The translations under genes and the position numbers were made by a program. A stretch of 33,214 bases of DNA, taken from NCBI GenBank assembly GCA_030696315.1, contig JAUYSM010000102.1, forward strand, positions 1 through 33,214, given 5' to 3'. Below, piece after piece: positions 21,234-29,661 of the stretch. This stretch comes from Pseudohongiella sp. (GTDB lineage: Bacteria; Pseudomonadota; Gammaproteobacteria; Pseudomonadales; Pseudohongiellaceae). How positions within the stretch are numbered: position 1 is the first letter of the stretch; each line of letters begins with the position of its first letter. The notes beneath the pieces were generated by a model that saw nothing but the letters and a program-made list of their open reading frames with translations, did no database searches and was not told the origin of the DNA.

Positions 21234-21986
21234 TTATTGTTTTTTTGTGATCTTTTTACTCAAACTGCTATATCGCTTCACGATGCATTTTCCCGGCAAC
21301 AACACCGAGTCATCCTTTTCAGAATAGTCCAATCGCGACAGCAAATCGCTGATCATATGCAGGCGGGCGTCTCGTTTATTGTCAGCATCCACCACCGTCC
21401 AAGGCGAGAAGTCATTGTGTGTGCGCGCCAGCATGATGTCACGCGCTGCACTGTACTCATCCCAAAAATGCAGCGCCTGATCGTCAATCGGACTTATTTT
21501 CCATTGTTTTAACGGATCCTGTTTGCGTGCTTCCAAGCGGCTGGCTTGTTCGTCACGGCTGATATCAAGATAGTACTTGAACAGACTGATGCCCGACCGG
21601 ATCAACATGTGCTCAAACTCGACCACCGAACTAAAAAACTCTTCGTACTCTGCATCAGTGCAAAACCCCATGACACGCTCAACACCGGCCCGGTTGTACC
21701 AACTGCGGTTAAACAGTACGAGCTCACTTGCGCTGGGCAGATGGGTGACAAAGCGCTGGAAGTACCACGAGGATCTTTCTTTGTCGGAGGGTTTTCCGAG
21801 CGCAACAATGCGTGTTTCGCGAGGGCTCAAATGCTCTGCAATGCGTTTGATCAATCCGTCTTTGCCGGCCGCATCGCGGCCTTCAATAATCACCAGAATT
21901 TTGTTATCACACTGAATGAAGTGACGCTGCAATTTGACCAGCTCAATCTGCAGTAGTAACAATTGTTTTTTATAACTCAACAGCAT
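21234..21986 (-). CDS. ppk2: Polyphosphate kinase 2 (PPK2)
   Basis: This 250-residue cytoplasmic enzyme is a PPK2-family kinase, which moves phosphate between polyphosphate and nucleotides. Walker A is EGRDAAGKDGLIKR (35-48), Walker B is LVLFNRSWYNRAGVERVMGFC (89-109), and the lid region carries SRDEQASRLEARKQDPLKQWK (about 149-169). The layout and length suit the class I type acting on nucleoside diphosphates, but class assignment from sequence is not certain. The Walker B strand ends in Asn (FNRSW) where many relatives have Asp (FDRSW). It is divergent from the haem lipoprotein gene across about 220 bases in which no clear promoter was seen. Confidence 0.92.
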   Translation of the reverse strand: MLLSYKKQLLLLQIELVKLQRHFIQCDNKILVIIEGRDAAGKDGLIKRIAEHLSPRETRIVALGKPSDKERSSWYFQRFVTHLPSASELVLFNRSWYNRAGVERVMGFCTDAEYEEFFSSVVEFEHMLIRSGISLFKYYLDISRDEQASRLEARKQDPLKQWKISPIDDQALHFWDEYSAARDIMLARTHNDFSPWTVVDADNKRDARLHMISDLLSRLDYSEKDDSVLLPGKCIVKRYSSLSKKITKKQ

Positions 21987-22208
21987 GTTTAACTTCCCTG
22001 ATCCGCCTGAATGTCGCGATGGCTTATGACGTCGTGAATTTGTGTTATATCAAACAAAACCGGTACTTTCATGCAGAAGCGCTTTCGAAAACACGCTTGC
22101 CTTGCATTACGATAGCAGCAAGGAGCATGATCTTGAGTATAACCCTGCCAAACATTTCCACCCCGGCACAATTAACAAGCAGGCTAGACAGAGAACAGGA
22201 ACTTATCA

Positions 22209-22697
22209 ATGAACACTCTCTTCGCTTTTTACCGACAACCTACTTTACGACCTCTGGTGTTGCTAAGCGCCTGTGTCATGCTGATGTCGGGTTGTTACTC
22301 CTCAAGCTCTGTTCCGGAGCCTGTGCCTGCGGATGGCCTTCAGGATCCCGGTCTGCATGCCATCATGACACAGAATATTGAGCGCCATATCGATCGACTG
22401 GATTATGCGTTGGCCGGTGCGCGCGACGATGTCAGTATCCGGGAAAACACAGCGGGTATCATCCAGTCCACTCAAGGACTGCAATTGTCGGCGGATGTCA
22501 TCATGACAATGCGCTCGACACTGCCACTGAGCGCCGATGCCGCGACAATCTACGTGGAGCGCGCCACCGAACTCAAAGGGTTTGCCAGCGAGCTTGAAGC
22601 GCTGGCGCGTGCAGGCCGTCTCAACGAGCTCAGACCCGTCGTGGCGCAGGTCAACGCCAGCTGCAACAGCTGCCATCAATTGTTTCGCGCTCCCTGA
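22209..22697 (+). CDS. Lipoprotein with a C-terminal c-type haem site
   Basis: This 162-residue protein has a lipobox signal, LMSGC (Cys29). The mature part is helical, and the only haem-binding motif, CNSCH (152-156), lies six residues from the C-terminus. That is the arrangement of cytochrome c'-like four-helix proteins, where the haem motif is at the end of the last helix. It should be a periplasmic, lipid-anchored monohaem protein attached to the membrane. Function, such as electron transfer or gas sensing, is unknown. The ATG at 22209 has an AGGAA about eight bases upstream. The SIMPL-domain gene starts nine bases after its stop, so both belong to one operon. Confidence 0.85.
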   Translation: MNTLFAFYRQPTLRPLVLLSACVMLMSGCYSSSSVPEPVPADGLQDPGLHAIMTQNIERHIDRLDYALAGARDDVSIRENTAGIIQSTQGLQLSADVIMTMRSTLPLSADAATIYVERATELKGFASELEALARAGRLNELRPVVAQVNASCNSCHQLFRAP

Positions 22698-22706
22698 GGT
22701 CGTTTT

Positions 22707-23423
22707 ATGCTCAACACCAGTAAATTTAATGCCGTTGTACTTGGCTTGTCGCTCATTGTTGGTTTGGCTGCACTTGGATTCCTGCTGGGCAGTTATGCCG
22801 TCACCGTCAAAGAGTATGAACGTACCGTCAACGTCCGCGGGCTTGCCGAGCAAGAGGTTGAGGCCGACATCGTGATCTGGCCCATTCAGTACACGGACGC
22901 CAGCAACGATCTGGGCGGTTTGTACAACACACTTGAAGCCAACAACAGCAAAATTCTGGCCTTCCTGCAGCGTGGCGGCATCGAGGCGTCTGACGTGACC
23001 GTGTCACCACCCGCGATTACTGATCGTTTGGCGCAGCTGTATGGCGACGGCTCTGCCGTTGAGTTGCGTTATACCGCTCAACAGACTCTGACCGTGTATT
23101 CACCCGATATCAGCACGGTGCGATTGTTGATGAGTGGTATGTCAGAGCTCGGTCGCGAGGGCATCGTATTTTCTGGCGCAGACTATGGTTTACAGCCGGA
23201 GTACATTTTCACTCAGCTCAATGACATCAAACCGTCGATGATTGAGCAGGCCACCCGCGAAGCACGCGCTGCCGCGGAAAAGTTTGCTGAGGACTCCCAA
23301 AGTTCGCTTGGAAAAATCCGCAATGCTTCACAGGGTCAATTCAGCATCTCAGATCGTGACCGCAACAACCCGCACATCAAGAACGTCCGGGTGGTCGTGA
23401 CCGTTGAGTACTACCTGAAATAG
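22707..23423 (+). CDS. SIMPL-domain (DUF541) periplasmic protein
   Basis: This 238-residue protein has an N-terminal membrane anchor (about 8-32) and then a SIMPL/DUF541 domain: RTVNVRGLAEQEVEADI at the start, IEASDVTVSPPAI, YTAQQTLTV, and AAEKFAEDSQSSLGKI near the end. Proteins of this type are exported and often linked to oxidative stress or outer-membrane stability, but no reaction is known. The ATG at 22707 is preceded by GAGG. It is coupled to the haem lipoprotein gene and ends 22 bases from the convergent metallo-hydrolase gene, between which a short GACTG-T-CAGTC hairpin sits. Confidence 0.88.
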   Translation: MLNTSKFNAVVLGLSLIVGLAALGFLLGSYAVTVKEYERTVNVRGLAEQEVEADIVIWPIQYTDASNDLGGLYNTLEANNSKILAFLQRGGIEASDVTVSPPAITDRLAQLYGDGSAVELRYTAQQTLTVYSPDISTVRLLMSGMSELGREGIVFSGADYGLQPEYIFTQLNDIKPSMIEQATREARAAAEKFAEDSQSSLGKIRNASQGQFSISDRDRNNPHIKNVRVVVTVEYYLK

Positions 23424-23445
23424 CTGCAGGTCGTTTGAAAGACTG

Positions 23446-24528
23446 TCAGTCCAACAGCGCGTAGATTCTGCGAATCGCGCGCACGTCAGCGCCAGGCGCA
23501 GTGAGTTGGGGATAATTGCTGCTGTGCGCCGTCAAATCAATCTGCTGCGCGGCTTGCTCGGCGCTCAGCCCTTGGGCTTTCAGTGCAGCCGTAAGGCTCC
23601 ACAAATCACGCAGATACGCCTGTAGGAAATCAATACGCTCCTTGCCTTGCACAATGGGGCCGTGACCCGGCAGCAGCGTTTCAAATTCAAGCGCTTTTAA
23701 TTTTTCCAGTGTCGCGGGCCATTCGTCCACGTGGGCATCGCCCATGTAAGGGATAAATGGCACCATCAGGTCACCGGTGAACACTATCTTTTCCTCAGGC
23801 AGAAACACCACCACATCACCACCGGTATGACCGCGCCCCATATGAATGATCTGGATCTCGCGTCCACCCCCATTGACCGTCTGATAGATACTCATACTGT
23901 CGTCGATGGTGATGTTTGGCGGTGTTGGCGTAATTTCACCCAGTGAACTCAAGTGGGCTTGCGCGGTGGCAAGTCGCCCTTGCAGAACAGCACGTTGTTC
24001 CGCATCGGTGGCATCAGCAAGTTGTTGTTGCAAAGATGCTACCTGACCGGGCGCGCCTTCGGTGAAGCTGATGAAGGTTGATTCTTCCAGTACATTGCCC
24101 AGTTCGCCGCTGAGCTTTTGCCGGGTATAGGTGTGTCCGATAATCTCCACGTCTTGCGGGAACACTTGATTACCGTGCGCGTGATCAAAGTGATAGTGCG
24201 TGTTAATCAGGTAGCGCACCGGTTTATCACTGATATTTTTGATCGCGTCCAACAGAGCCATGCCCGCATTGGGCGTGACATGAGAATCAACCACCAGCAA
24301 GTCGTGTGCACCCTCAATCAACATGGCGTGACTCATGACGTTGACGGTGCCCGTACCAGTGACGTGATAAATGCCATCGCCGACCGGCGTAAAAATGTGG
24401 CTGCGCGTCGTGACAACACCGTCCGTAACCGGCGCATTCTGGGCACTGCTGATACTGATCAAGGCGCCCAGCGCTATCGCCGATGCCAACGTTGGCAGCA
24501 GCAGCTTCAGTGAAGATCCGGCACTCAT
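23446..24528 (-). CDS. Exported metallo-beta-lactamase-fold hydrolase
   Basis: This 360-residue protein starts with a signal peptide (1-29, cleavage near SSA-QN). The MBL fold motif is HYHFDHAHG with ligands His111, His113, Asp115 and His116, followed by GRGHTGGDVVVF (third His) and TGDLM (bridging Asp), then LLPGHGP (last His). All metal ligands are present. It resembles the 'cyclase/MBL' group that includes Pseudomonas-type quinoprotein-linked or thioesterase-like enzymes; beta-lactam cleavage is only one option in this superfamily. A helical insertion with about 70 residues (122-190) lies between metal motifs 2 and 3. The stop of the M48 protease gene upstream lies about 32 bases before the start (AGGA at -8), so it could be the last gene of the large operon. 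Confidence 0.9.
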   Translation of the reverse strand: MSAGSSLKLLLPTLASAIALGALISISSAQNAPVTDGVVTTRSHIFTPVGDGIYHVTGTGTVNVMSHAMLIEGAHDLLVVDSHVTPNAGMALLDAIKNISDKPVRYLINTHYHFDHAHGNQVFPQDVEIIGHTYTRQKLSGELGNVLEESTFISFTEGAPGQVASLQQQLADATDAEQRAVLQGRLATAQAHLSSLGEITPTPPNITIDDSMSIYQTVNGGGREIQIIHMGRGHTGGDVVVFLPEEKIVFTGDLMVPFIPYMGDAHVDEWPATLEKLKALEFETLLPGHGPIVQGKERIDFLQAYLRDLWSLTAALKAQGLSAEQAAQQIDLTAHSSNYPQLTAPGADVRAIRRIYALLD

Positions 24529-24560
24529 GTTTGTGTCCTTATTATGATTATTGGAAGGTA

Positions 24561-26033
24561 TTACATCAGAATCTTGATCCAGTCACCGGGTTGCGGATTG
24601 CCAATCGGGTAGTAGCCATTCAGCAAGCGCAAGGTCTCTTCCGGATACTGGGGCACCGGGCTGGCTGCTGCCAGCGCGCGCCAATCAAAACCTTCCGTCA
24701 CTTGCACGTAGCGCACCCGCAGACTGCCCGCACCAGAGCGCTCATTGGTCTGTATGGCCCTGAACGTGCGGATAGACGACAACAGCAGACGATCCATCTC
24801 TGCCGTTTGCGCTGCGTCTGTTACATCACCTCTGAACACAAATACGCGTGGGCCAAGATAAATCACCGCCAGTCGCTCTTCGCGACCTTGTGCGTTGGTA
24901 TGCACACCGGTATACCCAACCAGGCGATATTGAGACAGTGCTTCAGAACGCTGTAATTCGATGCCGAGGTTTTCACGCACAAACAACCGTGGCTCTTTGA
25001 CCTCTTGCATACGCATGGTTTCTACACGCAGTTTGGCCGTGCCATCCGGGCTGCTCGCCTGCACTGTGGTGGGCGTATCGGCAATCACCCAGTCATCTGG
25101 AAACACCATGGTGTAACTCAGTAGATCCTGGTAGTAGCGATTACGGTCACTGGCCACGGCTGTGTTTTCACCCCAAAGCATGCCTTCCATGTGACTGCGA
25201 AACACATTGGGATCGGACTCGCGAACCTGATCTGCCGACAACACGCCGGCCTGCGCCACGGCCTGTTGCAAACGCTGGTCGCTGCGCGGGTGTGTAGTGA
25301 ACAGTCCATGATAGGTTGGCTGGCGCTGGGCCACGCGCACATTGAAGTCTTCCTGATTTTTTAACACTGACAACACATCAATCATGGCACGTGGGTTATA
25401 CCCGGCGTTGTACAGGTACTCGGCGCCCAGACTATCTGCTTCCAGTTCGTTTTCACGACCAAAACCACTGACCCCGGCGGCGGCCCAGATGGACCCTATC
25501 TGCGCCAGCTCGGAGCCAATATAACCGCTGCCCGTAGCCACGGCGGCAACCACGCCACCTACCGCGGCTGCAGCGCTACCCAGGCGTCCGCGTGCCTGCT
25601 GCTGAATCGCGTGACGGGCGGTGATGTGACCGACCTCATGCGCCAGTACGGCAGCAAGCTCGTCTTCACTCTTCAGATACAGCAACAGCCCACGGTTGAT
25701 GTAGACATAACCACCGGGCAGCGCAAAGGCATTGATTTCAGGACTGTCGATGACCGTGAACGTGTATTTCAGATCCGGCCGGTGACTACCAGCAGCAACG
25801 CGTTGACCCACCTCATTCACGTAGGCATTAACGCGCTCGTCTTGCACAACCCGCATGGTGGCCATGACTTTGTCGTGTTCTTCCTTGCCAATCTCTAGCT
25901 CGCGGTTTTCGCTCATCAATACGATATTGGGCGTGCCCGTGGCCGGATTCACCGCGCAGGCCTGCAGGCTGAGCCAGGTCAGCATCAGGACCATAAACAT
26001 CGGGAAGCGACGCTGAGAAAACACACTACGCAT
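24561..26033 (-). CDS. M48-family metalloprotease lipoprotein with a C-terminal extension
   Basis: This 490-residue protein has a lipobox (SLQAC, Cys26) and an M48 peptidase domain. The zinc motif is HEVGH (132-136), third ligand Glu198 in ENELEAD, and GGYVYINRGLL (107-117) precedes it as in BepA-type proteases. A long extension (about 300-490) has a beta-rich middle region and a tail, AAASPVPQYPEETLRLLNGYYPIGNPQPGDWIKIL, that looks LysM-like. It is predicted to be lipid-anchored, facing the periplasm, and to degrade misfolded envelope proteins. The ATG at 26033 is preferred over 26090 because it yields a complete lipoprotein signal and follows GGGGG; it lies five bases after the previous stop, so the two genes are coupled. 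Confidence 0.93.
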   Translation of the reverse strand: MRSVFSQRRFPMFMVLMLTWLSLQACAVNPATGTPNIVLMSENRELEIGKEEHDKVMATMRVVQDERVNAYVNEVGQRVAAGSHRPDLKYTFTVIDSPEINAFALPGGYVYINRGLLLYLKSEDELAAVLAHEVGHITARHAIQQQARGRLGSAAAAVGGVVAAVATGSGYIGSELAQIGSIWAAAGVSGFGRENELEADSLGAEYLYNAGYNPRAMIDVLSVLKNQEDFNVRVAQRQPTYHGLFTTHPRSDQRLQQAVAQAGVLSADQVRESDPNVFRSHMEGMLWGENTAVASDRNRYYQDLLSYTMVFPDDWVIADTPTTVQASSPDGTAKLRVETMRMQEVKEPRLFVRENLGIELQRSEALSQYRLVGYTGVHTNAQGREERLAVIYLGPRVFVFRGDVTDAAQTAEMDRLLLSSIRTFRAIQTNERSGAGSLRVRYVQVTEGFDWRALAAASPVPQYPEETLRLLNGYYPIGNPQPGDWIKILM

Positions 26034-26037
26034 CTGA

Positions 26038-26724
26038 TTAACCCCCTTGTACAAACTGCTTGAGCTGATCGGCAAGGCTGCTGCAGGCATTGGCTTCCAC
26101 GCGGGCGATCAGGGGGATAGGCACAAACACTGCGGGCATATAGGATTGCCCGGTGGCATCAGCACTGATGGTGCCTACGGCGGTGGCAGACGACACATCC
26201 CAGACCCTTGCTTCAAAACTGGAATCATCTTCCCAGGATCCGAACCCAAAGCAGCCACCGCCGCCAGGTCCGACCGCACAAGAAATGGAGCCCATGCGGC
26301 TGGTGGTTTCGGTTTGGCCATCCAGCCACACGATGTAACGTACACCAAAACCGGACATGATCTCTGTCACCAGCGGCTGCGCCATCAATTGTTGTAAATC
26401 TTCACTGCGCAAAGGCGCCGTGCGCGGCTCAAACCAGGGGAACATGGCATCCACAAACTGCTGCTCAGGAATCACATTGATTGCGTTGGCGCCGCGCGCC
26501 ATGCGTTCCCCCACACACTCCACAAACTGGGCGCGGGTTTCGTAGGCAGCACCCTGGCGCCGACCCAGAATCACCACGCTGTCTTCCGAGGTGATACCGG
26601 TCGCGCCTTGTCTGAATTCATCGATGGTGGTGGTGGTGCAGGCTTGTAACAGTAGTAACAGGCCAAGCGAGGTCATGGACTTGAACCATGCCGACAGCAT
26701 TGAATGTTGAGCCTTGATGATCAT
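26038..26724 (-). CDS. Lipoprotein of unknown function
   Basis: This 228-residue protein has a lipobox leader ending LLQAC (Cys29). The mature part contains strands around SVVILGRRQG, a middle GFGVRYIVWLDGQTE, a Gly- and Cys-rich stretch (SCAVGPGGGGCFGFGSW) and a final VEANACSSLADQLKQFV. Two Cys in the glycine-rich stretch and one near the end could form disulfides. It is not recognised. The start at 26724 follows GGGAG. Its stop is followed at once by the protease gene, and another lipoprotein gene lies 29 bases upstream, so the three are one unit. Confidence 0.8.
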   Translation of the reverse strand: MIIKAQHSMLSAWFKSMTSLGLLLLLQACTTTTIDEFRQGATGITSEDSVVILGRRQGAAYETRAQFVECVGERMARGANAINVIPEQQFVDAMFPWFEPRTAPLRSEDLQQLMAQPLVTEIMSGFGVRYIVWLDGQTETTSRMGSISCAVGPGGGGCFGFGSWEDDSSFEARVWDVSSATAVGTISADATGQSYMPAVFVPIPLIARVEANACSSLADQLKQFVQGG

Positions 26725-26753
26725 GCTGACTCCCGCTGAAAAATTGTTAAGCG

Positions 26754-27389
26754 CTATTGCGATAACCGGCGTTGCAACCAATCCCTTACATCCGGTACAC
26801 CGGTAAATCCTAAAGAAAAATTCGATGCCAGATCACGCAGCGCAGCAACAGCTGCATCGTTGATGCCGCGCTCGGCGGTGCTGAACGATGAGGCAGTGGC
26901 CTTGCCATAGGCGGTCATCACCCAGTCTGCTATATACGAACCATCAGCACCGGTCAGACGCATGTTGTAGCGCACCCAGACCTCATACGAATCCAGCCGG
27001 GTTTTTTGGGGCATGCCAAGCTGAAACTCGTTGATGCGCGGCACAAATACCGCATCTACACCCCGCGCGGCAGCCTCTTCCATCGAATCAAGCACAACAA
27101 CCCGTTCAAACATGGCGGGCAACACCGTGTTAAACAACACCTCGTGAGTGTCACCTGAGGACACCAGATATTCTTCTTCCCCACGATCACTCAGTTCGGT
27201 ATACATAAAATCACTGAGGCCTTCGCCGTAATAAACGCCCAGCACCAAGGGAATCGCAGGAATGTTGGGGCGCGGATAACTACCTTGTACATTCACAGTA
27301 CGCGCGGCGCAGGACGCCAGGCAAAGCAGAATCAACAAGCTGAGCAGCGCGCGTCTGAGATCACCCGATTGAAAACAACGTTTCATCAT
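26754..27389 (-). CDS. Lipoprotein of unknown function, envelope assembly type
   Basis: The protein has 211 residues from the ATG at 27389 (a second ATG follows at once). The lipobox is LASC (Cys27). It has an alpha/beta pattern of strands: IPLVLGVYYGEGL, HEVLFNTVLPAMFERVVVLDS, AVFVPRINEFQLGM and SYEVWVRYNMRL, ending in a helix that points to a periplasmic domain of the type found in membrane-bound assembly factors. No family can be assigned with certainty. It lies about 105 bases after the first vWA gene, with no convincing promoter in that gap, and 29 bases before the next lipoprotein. Its place suggests it serves the same envelope system. Confidence 0.75.
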   Translation of the reverse strand: MMKRCFQSGDLRRALLSLLILLCLASCAARTVNVQGSYPRPNIPAIPLVLGVYYGEGLSDFMYTELSDRGEEEYLVSSGDTHEVLFNTVLPAMFERVVVLDSMEEAAARGVDAVFVPRINEFQLGMPQKTRLDSYEVWVRYNMRLTGADGSYIADWVMTAYGKATASSFSTAERGINDAAVAALRDLASNFSLGFTGVPDVRDWLQRRLSQ

Positions 27390-27494
27390 CGTTACACCGT
27401 TTGTTGCGGCGGCGCGTTTACTTGTCACTATGCAATTGCTCACCAAACACTCCTGTTGTACTTGTTAAGTCTGTTGCGGCTTTGTTACGCACGT

Positions 27495-28508
27495 TTATTC
27501 GTATGAGTTCAGGCCAACAAAGCTGCCACCGTTACGCTCTGCCAGTTCGCGCATCAGATAGGCAAACCGATAAAGACTGTCCTGGTATCTGGGGTCGAGA
27601 TCAAACAATACCGGAAATCCCACCGCGTGAATACGTACCAGACGACTTCCCTGAGCATCGGGCTGATTTATTCGATCAACGGTTTCAACCACGCGTGTAA
27701 TAGAACCCCCAGGTTGAAAGTCGTCACCAAACACATAAATACTGACTTTCTGTCCCGGCGCATAAAACGTGCTGATCGCTCGGGTAATACCTTCCACCGG
27801 ACTACTGTTGCTGAACGGTGCCCAATTGCGCAAGGTGCTGATAATTGCCTGTCTGCGCGCAGGCGTATCAGGAATCCACTGATTGCGATAAGCCGGGAAC
27901 ATATAGTCGCCCATATCGTTCATCACCTGAATGCCTTTGACCTCCGGATAAATATCCAGCACCTCCGTGATCATGGACAACACCCGTGGCCATGCGTTGT
28001 AAAACATGCTGCCCGAGGTATCAATAATAAAAATGATGTACTCACTGTCGACCGGCACACCACCAATCACGTTGTTGGTACGGGTAAATTCGCTGCCCAA
28101 CAAGCGCTGCATTTCCGCCGTCAATGACTGGCGCGCGATAGCAAGCCGGTTTTCCTCCTCAACACGTTCGTCGGCCATTTCATTGGAGGTTTGATAACGC
28201 CCCCGAATGCTGGACATTTCCTGTTGCAAGCGTGCGATCCTGTCTCTATATGCAGACAACTGTTCTCGCCTGGCGTTCAGGTCGCGATTCAAAATAGTGG
28301 TTTCACCACGAATCTCAAACAAGGTTTCCTGTAAGGCTGCAATCGGCTGATCCAACTGAATATCAGAGTACTCAAGGGTCACCGGATCAGAGCTTTCCGT
28401 AATCAACAACAACAGGATCATGGCGCCAAATCCGCAGGAAATGACGTCGAGAAAGGCGATGGTTGACCCTCCGCTGCCTTCGCGCTGCTTTTTCTCGCCC
28501 AGTGCCAT
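27495..28508 (-). CDS. TolR/MotB-like anchor fused to a coiled coil and a vWA domain (vWA-1)
   Basis: This 337-residue protein has a short basic cytoplasmic N-terminus and one transmembrane helix (about 17-37, AFLDVISCGFGAMILLLLI) with Asp21 placed like the ion-binding Asp of TolR, ExbD and MotB. A coiled coil follows (about 55-137), then a periplasmic vWA domain (155-337) with an intact metal-ion (MIDAS) motif DTSGSM (163-168) and VFGDD near 256-260. The unit is therefore a stator-type B subunit whose peptidoglycan-binding end is replaced by vWA. It is the second of two paralogues (see 28564-29661), following it by 55 bases, and a TolQ-like channel is encoded three genes upstream. Start ATG is supported by the shared N-terminus. 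Confidence 0.88.
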   Translation of the reverse strand: MALGEKKQREGSGGSTIAFLDVISCGFGAMILLLLITESSDPVTLEYSDIQLDQPIAALQETLFEIRGETTILNRDLNARREQLSAYRDRIARLQQEMSSIRGRYQTSNEMADERVEEENRLAIARQSLTAEMQRLLGSEFTRTNNVIGGVPVDSEYIIFIIDTSGSMFYNAWPRVLSMITEVLDIYPEVKGIQVMNDMGDYMFPAYRNQWIPDTPARRQAIISTLRNWAPFSNSSPVEGITRAISTFYAPGQKVSIYVFGDDFQPGGSITRVVETVDRINQPDAQGSRLVRIHAVGFPVLFDLDPRYQDSLYRFAYLMRELAERNGGSFVGLNSYE

Positions 28509-28563
28509 TATTGATACGCTCCCTTAACAGACCGTTTGGCTTGATACTTTATTGTCAGCACCG

Positions 28564-29661
28564 TCATGGCCAGTCACGCGACGGTGTAATAAACGACCCA
28601 CCACTGCTCAGTGCCAACTGCCAGAATGCTGCTGACGATGCCGGATCACCTTCCATCGGCAACAAAATGGTGTTCACCGGAATGTTACTTGGCAGGGCCT
28701 CCAGTGCGTCGCTGAATAATCTCAAGCGATCGCGCGGCGAAATTGTGCTGGCGCTGGACGGCCGACTGCCCTGTGTCGGCAAACTGTCCGTGATGATGTA
28801 GACATTATCAGGACGTGGTGACATGGCTGCAATGGCGCGAAAAGCTGCTTCCAGATTGTTTCCGCCACCTGCGCTGACCAGCTTCAGTCGGCGGATGACT
28901 TCGTTGAGCTCATCCTGATCCGCCACTTCCAGCCATTCTTCGCCTCTTTCCTCCAGCACCGGCGCGACCGACTCGGAAAACGTCATCACCTGATACTGGC
29001 TGACCAGCGGCAACTGGCTGCTGATCCACTCCACAATCCGCACGGCACGCTGCCATTTGGGCGCGTTACGTTTAACCTCGTCGGACATGTTGCGGGTGCG
29101 AATGATGTTCACCAGGGTGTCATCGAGCATGCTCGCAGAACTATCCAGCAAAATCAGGATACGGTTGCCACCCAGAAACATGCCGGTCAGATATTGCCGA
29201 TCACCGTCACCCACAAATTCCCGGCTGCTGGTGCCACGCTCTTCCACCGCGCTGGCTTGCAACCTGAGCAACTCCTCTTCCATGGCTTTGATATCTGCGC
29301 GCAGTTGCTCCAGACTTTCTTCAGTTGCCATGGAGTCGCCCTCCATCGCCGCCAGCTGAGACATGAGTTCGTCAAAATCAGTTTGAACGCGTTCTGCCAA
29401 GCCTTGCGCTTCAACAACTTCAAGGCTGACCTGATTCAAGGTATTGCGCACCTGAAACAAATTTTCCTCGCCTTCGCGCACATCCACTTCGAGCATGGCC
29501 ACTTCAGCACTCAACAGTGGATCGTTGCGGGTTCGCGCTTCAGTGACGTTATGGTCAATGATCAAAAACAATAAAATCGCCGCGCCAAATCCACAGGACA
29601 TCACGTCCAGAAATGCCAGACTGATCGGATCAAAATTGCTGCGCGACTTTTTCCTAGCCAT
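28564..29661 (-). CDS. TolR/MotB-like anchor fused to a coiled coil and a vWA domain (vWA-2)
   Basis: This 365-residue protein has the same layout as vWA-1. The transmembrane helix (about 15-35, AFLDVMSCGFGAAILLFLI) has Asp19 at the ion-binding position; an acidic coiled coil (about 50-140) leads to a vWA domain starting near 165 with MIDAS motif DSSASM (173-178) and YIITDSLPT further on. The shared AFLDV-SCGFGA-ILL segment shows that both genes come from one ancestor. Its start overlaps the stop of the actin-like gene by eight bases, so it is translationally coupled to the cytoplasmic component. It probably pairs with vWA-1 in the channel complex. Confidence 0.88.
   Translation of the reverse strand: MARKKSRSNFDPISLAFLDVMSCGFGAAILLFLIIDHNVTEARTRNDPLLSAEVAMLEVDVREGEENLFQVRNTLNQVSLEVVEAQGLAERVQTDFDELMSQLAAMEGDSMATEESLEQLRADIKAMEEELLRLQASAVEERGTSSREFVGDGDRQYLTGMFLGGNRILILLDSSASMLDDTLVNIIRTRNMSDEVKRNAPKWQRAVRIVEWISSQLPLVSQYQVMTFSESVAPVLEERGEEWLEVADQDELNEVIRRLKLVSAGGGNNLEAAFRAIAAMSPRPDNVYIITDSLPTQGSRPSSASTISPRDRLRLFSDALEALPSNIPVNTILLPMEGDPASSAAFWQLALSSGGSFITPSRDWP

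Noticed and set aside
19672-24528. Antibiotic-resistance locus from the lactamase-fold genes
   Set aside because: Neither the serine hydrolase nor the MBL-fold protein shows features specific to known antibiotic beta-lactamases; both folds serve many other reactions.
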